Positions 35,501 to 43,917 of a DNA stretch of 64,000 nt are shown here, piece by piece. The DNA is from CAWVWD01 sp965662365 (GTDB lineage: Bacteria > Bacteroidota > Bacteroidia > Chitinophagales > Saprospiraceae). The position numbers and the translations under genes were made by a program. How positions within the stretch are numbered: position 1 is the first letter of the stretch; each line of letters starts with the position of its first letter. Where the stretch lies: the NCBI GenBank assembly GCA_965662365.1, contig CBFIHR010000002.1, positions 51,652-115,651 of the forward strand. Direction: 5' to 3'. Below the pieces are notes generated by a model that made no database searches, was not told the origin of the DNA, and saw nothing but the letters and a program-made list of their open reading frames with translations.

Positions 35501-37152
35501 CGTTCCCGAATCGGGTCAATTGGCGGGTTCGTAACTTGTGCAAATAATTGCTTAAAATAATTCGCTAAATGCTGTGATTGTTGTGATAAAACTGCCAACG
35601 GAACATCTGCCCCCATCGAGCCAATCGGATCCTTTCCACCGTTAATCATCGGTTGCAAAATCACGGTTAAATCTTCTTTGGTATAACCAAATTGAATTTG
35701 TTTTTGTAATAAAGCATCGTCATTGGTTGGCAAAATATCAGCAGTTTCTACCTCGGGCAAATCTTCTAAAGTGATTTGATTATCTTCAAGCCATTCTTTA
35801 TAATTTGCTCTGCGGCAAATAACAGATTTTAATTCGTCATCACCGATAATCCGATGTTCGTCTAAGTCGGCAATCAAAATCTTTCCAGGTTGTAAACGGC
35901 CTTTTAATACGACTTTTGATTGAGGAATTTGTAACGCACCAGCTTCCGAAGCTAAGATTAACACATTATCATCGGTCAAACAGTAGCGTGACGGTCGCAA
36001 ACCATTTCTATCCAAGGTTGCACCGACCAAAACGCCATCAGTGAAACAAAGCGATGCAGGTCCGTCCCACGGTTCCATCATATATTGATGGTATTCGTAG
36101 AAAGCCCGTTTCTTTTCGTCCATTTGTTTATCCTCTTCCCACGCTTCAGGCACCATCATCATCAAGGCGGTCGGAATCGAGCGGCCAGCTAAAACTAAGA
36201 ATTCGATTACATTGTCAAAACTCCCTGAATCCGATAAACCTTCGCCACAAATTGGAAATAACTTTTGTAACTCGTCGTCGGTAAAAATCTCGGAAGCCAA
36301 CATTTTTTCCTTCGCTGACCACCAATTTCTGTTTCCAATTACCGTATTAATTTCGCCATTGTGAGCAATGTAACGAAACGGCTGAGCCAATTTCCATTTC
36401 GGGACGGTATTCGTTGAAAAACGAGAATGCACCAATGCAATCGCTGATTGACAATCTTCATCTTGCAAATCTAAAAAGTAGGACTGCACTTGCCAAGTCG
36501 TCAATTGACCTTTGTACAAAACAGTTTTGTAAGAAAAAGAGGTGAAATATAACAAATCTGCCGAAGCTGGAATTTGTTTATGTATTTCGTGTGAGGCATA
36601 CTTTCTTAAAACGTATAACTTACGTTCTAACGTTTTACGATTTTCTTTTTCATTAATATGATAGCGTTCTTTTGGCTCGACGATGACATGAAAAATATCT
36701 GGTTCGGTGCTTCGTGCCGTCTCGCCCACCAAACTATTATCGACTTTTACACGACGATAGGCTAATAAGCGAAAGCCCATTTCGACAATATAAAAACCCA
36801 AAAGACTCAAACACTGGTCCTGAATACGTTTATTTTTAGGTAAAAATAAAACACCAACGCCATAGCTTCCAAACTCGGGTAATTCAAAACCCATTTTTCG
36901 ACAATCTCGACGTAATAATTTGTCAGGGGTTTGAATCAATATTCCAGCGCCATCGCCAGAGTTCGGCTCACAGCCAACTGCTCCACGATGTTCCATACAA
37001 GTCAGCATTGATAAGGCATCGTTGATTAATTTGAAGGACTTTTTGCCGTTCAAATTCGCCATCATTCCGATACCACAAGCATCTGATTCCATCTGCGGAA
37101 CGTACATGCTTTGCTGTTCACTTTCTACTTTTTCTTTTTGATTAATTTCCAT
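32557..37152 (-). CDS. gltB: Glutamate synthase large subunit
   Basis: A 1531-residue enzyme. A propeptide of 25 residues precedes the catalytic cysteine of the class II glutamine amidotransferase domain ([14 protein letters not shown], C26). The central and FMN-binding synthase domains follow ([57 protein letters not shown]). The [3Fe-4S] site is [19 protein letters not shown]. The C-terminal GXGXG beta-helix domain runs from about residue 1290. Length is typical. It is first in the gltBD operon and has an unusually long empty region upstream (37153-38035). Confidence 0.97.
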   Translation of the reverse strand: [1531 protein letters not shown]

Positions 37153-38035
37153 ATTCTACTACTTTTATTAGTGATTTTCGTTTGCGAAAATCTGTCAGAT
37201 TTTGAAAACCTAGCAGATCTGAACTTGCGAAAAATCGAATTTTACTATTGGTCATTCTGTGCATAACAATGAGTTTTTAATTTTTTATGAAAAATTAAAA
37301 ACTGCATTTTTAGTGACAATTCACTATTTATAATATATGCGTGGATAGGAAGCTGTCAGATTTTAAGTTTGACAGGTTAACAAATATAGAGATTGAAATT
37401 TTATTAACAAAATGAGTTTTTGATTAAAGAAATAACAAACAAAACTAACAATCATTAGTATTTATACAAAGCTAAAGTGTGGTGAAATCAAAAATCAGAA
37501 CAATTTTTATTGAGAGTTAACTTCTTTCAAAATATGATTTTTAGAAACTGTTAATAACATATTTAAATTTTGAATGGATTATTTAATGTCACCTTCTTAT
37601 TTTATGAAAATGATAGTTTTGCAAATTTTATAAAAAATAGAATATTGAAATTTTTCACAAAAAAAATATGATTGTTGAAATTTTTAGGTCTGCAAATATG
37701 GAATATGGTCGGTTATCCAAGATGATATAGAGAAGGAAGTGATTTTGTTTTAGGTCTTTAGATAGGGAATTGATGAAAAATCAATGATGCCGAATTAAAA
37801 GTGCAGATTTGTTGCCTTACCAAAAATTGTATAATATCGTTTTTGTGGAAAAACTTTTATGTCTTTTGATTTTTTGGAGTTCAAAATGATTGATTAATAG
37901 AGCAGTTAAAATCAAAATACAGGAAATGTCAATTATTCAAAAGGGTTTGAGTTACAAAAAAATGGAGTTTGAAATAACAATTTTCTGATTTTAGAAAGGA
38001 GCTGGGGAAGGTACTTGATGCAATACTTTTATAAA
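37153..38035. other. Long non-coding spacer upstream of gltB
   Basis: About 880 AT-rich bases with stops in every frame and no recognisable gene, the largest empty stretch in the window. Near gltB there are variants of CTGTCAGATTTT (37189-37200, 37347-37358) related to the terminator stem at 38036-38070, and a TTGCGAAAAATC-like duplication (37180-37240). The gltB promoter must lie here, but I see no good TTG/TAnnTTTG pair on the minus strand. It may hold an unrecognised regulatory RNA or decayed sequence. Confidence 0.6.
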
Positions 38036-38070
38036 AAAAGCTGACAGATTTTGAGGATCTGTCAGCTTTT
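38036..38070. terminator. Terminator after the SulP gene
   Basis: AAAAGCTGACAGAT (38036-38049) pairs perfectly with ATCTGTCAGCTTTT (38057-38070), 7-base loop, with flanking A and T runs. It lies 20 bases past the stop of the leftward SulP gene. Confidence 0.92.
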
Positions 38071-38089
38071 TAAAACTGTCAACTATTTA

Positions 38090-39622
38090 TTAAACATAAT
38101 CATAAACCACTTTATAATTCGGGTCTTCGATAATATTTACATCAATAATGGCTTCTGCGTCTTTCAGTAGTTTTCGGCAATCTTCACTTAAATGTTTTAG
38201 GTGAATTGTTTTACCGGCATTCAAGTAGCGTTCGGTTAATTTATTTAAAGCTTCGATGCCCGACATATCTGCCACACGACTTTCTCCGAAGTCAATAATT
38301 ACTTCGTCTGGATCATTTTCAATATCAAATTTTTCATTAAAAACAGCGACAGACCCGAAGAACAACGGCCCATAAATTTCGTAGTGTTTTACGCCATTTT
38401 CATCAATGTGTTTTCTGGCACGAATGCGGGTTGCATTTTCCCAAGCAAAAACTAAAGCAGAAATAATCACACCGATTAAAACGGCTAAAGCTAAGTTATG
38501 TAAGAAAACGGTAATGCCTGCGACCAAAACCATGACCAAAACATCAACTTTTGGCATTTTACCAAAAGTCTTTAAACTTGCCCATTCAAAGGTTCCGATA
38601 GCGACCATAATCATTACGCCCGTCAATGCTGCCATTGGTAATTGCTCGATATATTCGGCAGCGAACATGATGAACATTAACAACATCACCGAAGCAACAA
38701 TACCTGATAGTCTTGCCCTTGCCCCTGATGAAATATTAATTAAACTTTGTCCGATCATCGCACAACCGCCCATTCCAGAGAAAAATCCTGTCAAGATATT
38801 GGCTGTTCCCTGTGCGATACATTCCTTGTTACTTCGGCCACGAGTTCCCGTGATTTCGTCAATCAAGTTCAATGTCAATAAACTTTCAATCAAACCAACT
38901 CCGGCAATAATTAAGGAATAAGGAAAGACGATTTTTAAAGTTTCTAAAGTAAACGGTACTTCTGGAATGTGAAACGGCGGGAATCCACCTTTAATTGAGG
39001 CAATGTCTCCAACTGTTCTTGTGCTGATACCAAAACCTAAAACAATAGCGGTGACGACTAAAATCGCTGCTAAAGAAGACGGAAAGACTTTCGTCAATTT
39101 TGGTAAACCCCAAATAATCAACATTGTTAGACCGACTAAACCCAACATCATAAATAGTGGCTCGCCCGAAAGCCAACTTTCTCCAGCTTTGAATTGGTCT
39201 AATTGTGCTAAGAAAATCACAATCGCTAACCCGTTCACAAAACCAAACATCACGGGATGCGGTACTAAACGAATGAATTTTCCTAATCGTAAAAATCCGG
39301 CAGCAGCTTGTAAAATACCTGCCAAGACAACGGCCGTAAAAATATACTCAACGCCACCTGGTTCTGATTTTGCTAAGGCAATAATGACAACGGCTACGGC
39401 TCCAGTTGCACCTGAGATCATACCTGGGCGTCCACCTAAAACAGAAGTGACTAAACCCATCATAAAAGCGGCGTATAAACCTGTCAAAGGCGATAAACCA
39501 GCGATTAAGGCAAAGGCAATTGCTTCAGGAACTAAGGCCAAGGCGACCGTTAAACCTGATAAAATCTCATTCTTATAATTGACTTGTTGCTTTAAGTCAA
39601 ATAAATTTAAATACTTTTCCAT
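38090..39622 (-). CDS. SulP-family anion transporter with STAS domain
   Basis: A 510-residue inner-membrane transporter of the SulP (SLC26) family, moving sulfate, bicarbonate or another anion. The N-terminal membrane domain shows the family blocks ILSGLTVALALVPEAIAFALIAG, PLTGLYAAFMMGL and ISGATGAVAVV, with 10-12 further helices, including the GTANILTGFFSGMGGCAMIGQSL region. The C-terminal cytoplasmic STAS domain covers about residues 415-510 (EVIIDFGESRVADMSGIEALNKL). The short form without long loops resembles BicA/DauA-type members; substrate cannot be decided. Monocistronic. Long frames on the other strand are mirror images of its hydrophobic coding and not genes. Confidence 0.92.
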   Translation of the reverse strand: MEKYLNLFDLKQQVNYKNEILSGLTVALALVPEAIAFALIAGLSPLTGLYAAFMMGLVTSVLGGRPGMISGATGAVAVVIIALAKSEPGGVEYIFTAVVLAGILQAAAGFLRLGKFIRLVPHPVMFGFVNGLAIVIFLAQLDQFKAGESWLSGEPLFMMLGLVGLTMLIIWGLPKLTKVFPSSLAAILVVTAIVLGFGISTRTVGDIASIKGGFPPFHIPEVPFTLETLKIVFPYSLIIAGVGLIESLLTLNLIDEITGTRGRSNKECIAQGTANILTGFFSGMGGCAMIGQSLINISSGARARLSGIVASVMLLMFIMFAAEYIEQLPMAALTGVMIMVAIGTFEWASLKTFGKMPKVDVLVMVLVAGITVFLHNLALAVLIGVIISALVFAWENATRIRARKHIDENGVKHYEIYGPLFFGSVAVFNEKFDIENDPDEVIIDFGESRVADMSGIEALNKLTERYLNAGKTIHLKHLSEDCRKLLKDAEAIIDVNIIEDPNYKVVYDYV

Positions 39623-39634
39623 TTCTATTTTTTA

Positions 39635-39749
39635 TAGTGAGTAGTGACTGGTGATTAGTCTGTTGGTGAATTTTATTAAGGTTGATGACAAAAAATTGCT
39701 TACAAAGCAACGTGACTAATCATCCCCGAGTATTTGGGGCTGATCACTA
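39635..39749. repeat. Nested dyad upstream of the SulP gene
   Basis: Left arm 39635-39660 (words AGTGACT, TGATTAGTC) and right arm 39714-39749: TGATTAGTC (39652-39660) pairs with GACTAATCA (39714-39722), and TAGTGA (39635-39640) with TCACTA (39744-39749). Inside the right arm a small CCCC/GGGG hairpin (39724-39739) replaces the middle of the pairing. It lies in the 5' leader region of the SulP gene. Confidence 0.7.
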
Positions 39750-39987
39750 AATTTTCGCAAAAGGTCGCAAAAGTAAGGCTTTGTGTTAGAAATAAAAATG
39801 ATTTGATGATTTATATTAAGGTGTTGAAATTACTGTGTTTTGAATAGATTTGGTGAACTTTTTAAGTGACTTATTAATAATATGGTAGAGTAGGAAATGA
39901 CCTTATTTTCTAAGGAATAGTATTGATATTCAGAAGGTTATTCGGAAATGATGTAATGTTATTTTTTTGTAAAGGTTACTAAAGGCT

Positions 39988-40034
39988 TGGTCGCTTTGCT
40001 GTCCGATTTTAGAACTCGAAAAGCGAAGCGGCCA
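39988..40034. repeat. GC-rich hairpin near the end of the secreted-protein gene
   Basis: TGGTCGCTTTGCT and AGCGAAGCGGCCA pair at about 10 of 13 positions, with a second GAACTCG/CGGAACTT-like segment around them. The block is much richer in GC than its flanks. It follows the leftward gene at 40056 and may be its terminator, although a T-run is missing. The rest of the 39750-40055 spacer shows nothing. Confidence 0.45.
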
Positions 40035-40055
40035 GACTTCGGAACTTGATTTTGG

Positions 40056-40484
40056 CTAAGCCATAGGTATTAATTTTATCTTATACACATTGAAGGCCTG
40101 TTTGTTGCCCTCAGATTCTACTATATCAATGGATTTTGTAGAAGGGTTGATTGGTGGAAAATATAATTTGAAGCGTAAAACTTCTCCTTTCTTTCGATAA
40201 TTATGTCGATAAGGGGCGACAGGAATATTTTTGACTTTTTGCAATTTAAAAGTTTGTCCTTTATTTGTTCTTATTACAGTTTCGGGGAAAATATTGGCAT
40301 AGCCGCCTACCTCATAAGGATTGGTATGTTTAAATTCTACAACCGTATATTTATCCGTAATTATAATTTTGACTACTTCCATGTGTGGATTACTTTTTCG
40401 GGCATATTCAGGACTTGTGTAAACCTGCCCAAAAATTGAAGTTGAAAGGCTAAGTAAAACAGCTATAATAGATAATTTTTTCAT
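40056..40484 (-). CDS. Secreted protein of unknown function
   Basis: About 142 residues. I choose ATG 40484 since MKKLSIIAVLLSLSTSIFGQ is a clean signal peptide; the reading from 40511 only adds a polar stretch before it. The mature part is beta-rich and has no cysteines: VVKIIITDKYTVVEFKHTNP, then FPETVIRTNKGQTFKLQKV, then a tail GEVLRFKLYFPPINPSTKSIDIVESEG. That last segment is a recurring pattern in Bacteroidota exported proteins that measure or bind extracellular structures, but no function is established. It is monocistronic and divergent from the nqr operon. Confidence 0.75.
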   Translation of the reverse strand: MKKLSIIAVLLSLSTSIFGQVYTSPEYARKSNPHMEVVKIIITDKYTVVEFKHTNPYEVGGYANIFPETVIRTNKGQTFKLQKVKNIPVAPYRHNYRKKGEVLRFKLYFPPINPSTKSIDIVESEGNKQAFNVYKIKLIPMA

Positions 40485-40761
40485 GGTTGAAATGCTTTTT
40501 TTAGTTGACAATATTGAATTTCTGATATTTTAACATTTTTTTTAAAAAAATATTATTCAGATTTTAGCTCTGAATCGATTTCCGGAAGTTAAGGAATTGA
40601 TCTGTTCATATATTTTGTTATATAGCAAATATACAAACATATATTTTTAGAATAATAAGAAAATCGAAATCAATTATTTAAACTCAATCTAAATAAAATG
40701 TTTGATAGTAATGACTTAAAAAAATGATTTTTATTCATTCCGTTTTTAAGAAAAGGCTTAG

Positions 40762-40946
40762 TATCTTTGCACGGATTTTTGGAATGTTAATGAAAGCTTA
40801 ATGTTCTCGTGCAATTCAAAGATACAACTATTTAAATAACGGTTTTTAATGTTAAGTTCCTTCAAACATTTGCAAAAGGATGTTGTTAGTGAGGTAAGTC
40901 ACACATTAAAAATCATATTTCAGATACACTCAAATTAAAGCATATT
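40762..40946 (+). promoter_or_regulatory. nqr operon promoter (-7 box) and long leader
   Basis: TATCTTTG (40762-40769) matches the -7 consensus; the -33 box is poor. The transcript would begin near 40776 and have a leader of about 170 bases. TTGCACG (40768-40774) and CGTGCAA (40808-40814) form a 7-bp inverted repeat at the start, with AATGTTAATG/CTTAATGTT repeated between them. The divergent spacer 40512-40761 is otherwise featureless AT-rich DNA. Confidence 0.5.
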
Positions 40947-42578
40947 TTGAAAAAGTGGTCAGTTAAACTCGGGTTCCTGTCTGTCCTAATGCTTGCTGGA
41001 TTTTCAGCAAATGCACAATCGCCTGATGGCGGAAGTTCCAATCTTTTAGTTGCTTTCATCGCATTTTTAGTATTTATTTTATTAGTAATCATTGTGATGG
41101 TTGCGGATAGATTAATGCGTGTGACGGCTACTCAAACTGGAGCAGACAAGACGGGAGAAAATTATTCGGTTTTTCCACGTTTGGAGGAAATTTTCAGTTC
41201 ATCAAAATCTTATGCTACTTCAGCGTCATCTATCACTAAGTTAAAGAAGGGGTATGATATTCCTTTGGCTGGTGAGGCTGAGAAGGTAGTCGGAGAAACA
41301 GCAGCGCCTGTTCGCTATGCGATTAAACCTACAGACTTTCAAGGGATGTCACCTATTCCGAAAGTAATGGTTGAAATCGAAGGAACAGTGAAAGCTGGAG
41401 ATCCAATTTTTTATGATAAGAAAAGACCAGAAGTAAAATTCTGTTCTCCGGTTAGTGGACAATTAATCGAAGTTAATCGTGGTGCAAAGCGTAAAATTAC
41501 GGAAGTAGTTATTTTGGCGGACAAAGAGCAGTCATATCGTTCTTATGATTTACCTAATTTAAATGAGGTGAGTCGTGAGGGGTTAGTCGATTTCATGGCG
41601 GCGAATGGCTTATTGCCTTTCCTTCGTCAACGTCCCTACAATATTGTTCCGGAAGTTACAGCCGTACCAAAAAATATTTTTGTTTCTACCTTCAATACAG
41701 CACCTTTAGCACCTTGCTCTAATATGGCGGTTAAAGGAAATGAAGCAGCTTTCCAGAAAGGGTTAGATGTTTTAGCAAAATTAACGGAAGGTACGGTTCA
41801 TTTAGGGTTGAATGCAGCAGATGCAGGAATCTCTTCGGCTTTCACGGATGCAAGTGGTGTTTCAAAACATTGGTTTGATGGACCACATCCAGCAGGTAAT
41901 GTCGGAGTACAAATCCACCAAATTGCACCGATTAACAAAGGTGATATTGTTTGGACAGCAGATGTGAACGCTGTTATTACAATTGGTCGAGTATTTTCGG
42001 AAGGTCGCTTTAATACAGAACGTTTAGTTGCTTTAACAGGTGCAGAGTTAGAAAATGCACAATATGTGAAAGTGTTTCAGGGTGCAAATGTTGAGACTTT
42101 GTTAGAGGGCAATATTACAGAAGAGAATGTACGTGTTGTTTCTGGTGATGTATTGACGGGAGAGAAGATCAGTGAGAAAGGTTATCTGGGCTTTTTTGAT
42201 AATCAAGTTACAGTCTTAAAAGAAGGTGATTATTACGAAATGTTCGGTTGGTTAGTACCGATTGCACCTCGTCCGAGTATCTCTAATACTTTTCCTCATT
42301 TTGCGTATCCTGAAAAAATGGTCGCAGATACGAACACACACGGTGAGCATAGAGCATTTGTAGTAACTGGTCAGTATGAATCAGTTTTACCAATGGATAT
42401 TTATCCACAGCATTTATTCAAATCGATTATTGTAAATGACTTTGAGCGCATGGAAGGCTTAGGAATTTATGAGTTGGTGGAAGAGGATGTCGCATTGTGT
42501 GAATTTGTTTGTACTTCTAAGCAAAATATCCAACAAATTTTACGTAAAGGTTTGGAGATGATGCGTGATCAGGGGTAA
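40947..42578 (+). CDS. nqrA: Na+-translocating NADH:quinone reductase subunit A with N-terminal signal and membrane anchor
   Basis: A 543-residue NqrA, the peripheral subunit of the sodium-pumping NADH dehydrogenase. Typical NqrA is about 450 residues and soluble. Here about 95 residues precede the conserved start of the domain (KLKKGYDIPLAGEAEKVV): a signal peptide (KLGFLSVLMLAGFSANAQ), then a membrane helix (LLVAFIAFLVFILLVIIVMV, about 32-53). The NqrA core is complete (KPTDFQGMSPIPKVMVEIEG, GDPIFYDKKRPEVKFCSPVSG, WTADVNAVITIGRVF, WLVPIAPRPSISNTFPHF). The start is TTG 40947; no ATG gives the full signal peptide. A cleaved signal followed by one helix would put the core on the cytoplasmic side, where NqrA belongs. 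First gene of the operon. Confidence 0.93.
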   Translation: MKKWSVKLGFLSVLMLAGFSANAQSPDGGSSNLLVAFIAFLVFILLVIIVMVADRLMRVTATQTGADKTGENYSVFPRLEEIFSSSKSYATSASSITKLKKGYDIPLAGEAEKVVGETAAPVRYAIKPTDFQGMSPIPKVMVEIEGTVKAGDPIFYDKKRPEVKFCSPVSGQLIEVNRGAKRKITEVVILADKEQSYRSYDLPNLNEVSREGLVDFMAANGLLPFLRQRPYNIVPEVTAVPKNIFVSTFNTAPLAPCSNMAVKGNEAAFQKGLDVLAKLTEGTVHLGLNAADAGISSAFTDASGVSKHWFDGPHPAGNVGVQIHQIAPINKGDIVWTADVNAVITIGRVFSEGRFNTERLVALTGAELENAQYVKVFQGANVETLLEGNITEENVRVVSGDVLTGEKISEKGYLGFFDNQVTVLKEGDYYEMFGWLVPIAPRPSISNTFPHFAYPEKMVADTNTHGEHRAFVVTGQYESVLPMDIYPQHLFKSIIVNDFERMEGLGIYELVEEDVALCEFVCTSKQNIQQILRKGLEMMRDQG

Positions 42579-42583
42579 TTTTT

Positions 42584-42653
42584 AATTATGAACTATTAGT
42601 CATTAATTATTGCCATTTTGAAAAGTATAATTTATAGATTATAATTTATAATT
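42584..42653 (+). repeat. AT-word dyad between nqrA and nqrB
   Basis: Left arm 42584-42610 and right arm about 42628-42653 are imperfect reverse complements (about 20 of 27), both made of AATTATNA-like words. The gap between the two genes (82 bases) is almost entirely this repeat. Confidence 0.6.
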
Positions 42654-42660
42654 CAATAAA

Positions 42661-43917
42661 ATGAAATTATTAGATTTTATAAAAGGTATTGAGCCAGACA
42701 AGAAAAAGTCGCCGTTTTTACATACGTTATATGATGGTTTCTTTACGTTTGCTTTCGCTCCAAATACAACGACCAAAAACGGAGTACATGTCCGTGATGG
42801 TATGGACTTAAAGCGAACGATGGTACATGTTGTAATTGCTTTACAGCTGTGTTATGTCTTTGGTACATATAATATTGGTCACCAACACTTTGTGGCGTTA
42901 GGTGAGCATACTGCGTTCCTTTCAGGTTTTCACTTGAAACTGGTACATGGTTTAATTAAATTAATTCCTTTATTCGTTGTTTCGAATGTTGTCGGTTTAG
43001 GTATTGAGTTTTGGTACGCTACGAAAAAAGGTCATCCTATTGAGGAAGGGTTCTTAGTATCGGGTGCATTGATTCCATTGATTATGCCGCCGGATTTACC
43101 ATTAATATGGTTGGCGCTATCAGTTGCTTTCGCAGTTATCATCGGTAAAGAAGCATTTGGTGGAACAGGAATGAATATTTTGAATATTGCTTTATTAGCT
43201 CGTGTATTCATATTCTTCGCTTATCCTACGGATATTTCAGGTGATCAAGTTTGGATTTCAAATATTGAAAAAGATGGTTTAGAATATTTTGGTGGAAGCT
43301 ATAGCTTTGTACATGGTATTTTTGATTCTGTCTTTAGTGGACTTGGTTTGGCTACGTTTGGCGAAGGTGGAAAAGCCGTTGTTGATGGTTATACTGGTGC
43401 AACACCTTTGGCATTAGCCGCAAAAGGTGGTTGGGCAGCAGTGCAAGAACATTACACAACTTCACAGATGATTTGGGGAACAATTCCGGGATCAATCGGT
43501 GAATCTTCTAAACCATTAGTTATTATCGGTGCGTTGATGTTAATCGGTTTAGGGATTGCATCTTGGAGAATCATGTTATCAATGGTTTTAGGTTGTGCCG
43601 TAATGGGAATGATTTTCAATGCTTGGGACGTAACAGTATTTATGGACGTTCCGTGGTATGCACATTTCTATATGGGGTCTTTCTTCTTTGCAATGGCATT
43701 TATGGCAACAGATCCTGTAACTGCCGCTTCGACAAACAGAGGAAAGTGGATTTATGGATTTTTAATCGGTTCAATCGGTTTAATTATCCGTGTTATTAAC
43801 CCTGCATATCCAGAAGGTTGGATGTTAGCAATTTTATTATTAAATGTATTTGCTCCACTTATTGATCATTATGTAATTGAGGCAAATATCAAAAGACGTT
43901 TGAGCCGTGCAGCATAG
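42661..43917 (+). CDS. nqrB: Na+-NQR subunit B
   Basis: A 418-residue integral membrane subunit that carries a covalent FMN and belongs to the Na+ channel part. The flavin attachment motif is DGYTGATPL, with T248 expected to be linked to FMN (SGAT-type site). Family blocks include HVRDGMDLKRTMVHVVIALQ, FLVSGALIPLIMPPDLPLIW, GKEAFGGTGMNILNIALLARVF and the C-terminal VTAASTNRGKWIYGFLIG, with about ten membrane helices. It overlaps nqrC by 11 bases, which suggests translational coupling. Confidence 0.96.
   Translation: MKLLDFIKGIEPDKKKSPFLHTLYDGFFTFAFAPNTTTKNGVHVRDGMDLKRTMVHVVIALQLCYVFGTYNIGHQHFVALGEHTAFLSGFHLKLVHGLIKLIPLFVVSNVVGLGIEFWYATKKGHPIEEGFLVSGALIPLIMPPDLPLIWLALSVAFAVIIGKEAFGGTGMNILNIALLARVFIFFAYPTDISGDQVWISNIEKDGLEYFGGSYSFVHGIFDSVFSGLGLATFGEGGKAVVDGYTGATPLALAAKGGWAAVQEHYTTSQMIWGTIPGSIGESSKPLVIIGALMLIGLGIASWRIMLSMVLGCAVMGMIFNAWDVTVFMDVPWYAHFYMGSFFFAMAFMATDPVTAASTNRGKWIYGFLIGSIGLIIRVINPAYPEGWMLAILLLNVFAPLIDHYVIEANIKRRLSRAA

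Noticed and set aside
38406..39578. Long open frames opposite the SulP gene (38406-38921, 39003-39578).
   Set aside because: They are mirror frames of hydrophobic codons in a well-supported transporter; their products are low-complexity (Lys/Thr/Ile/Pro-rich) and match no family.
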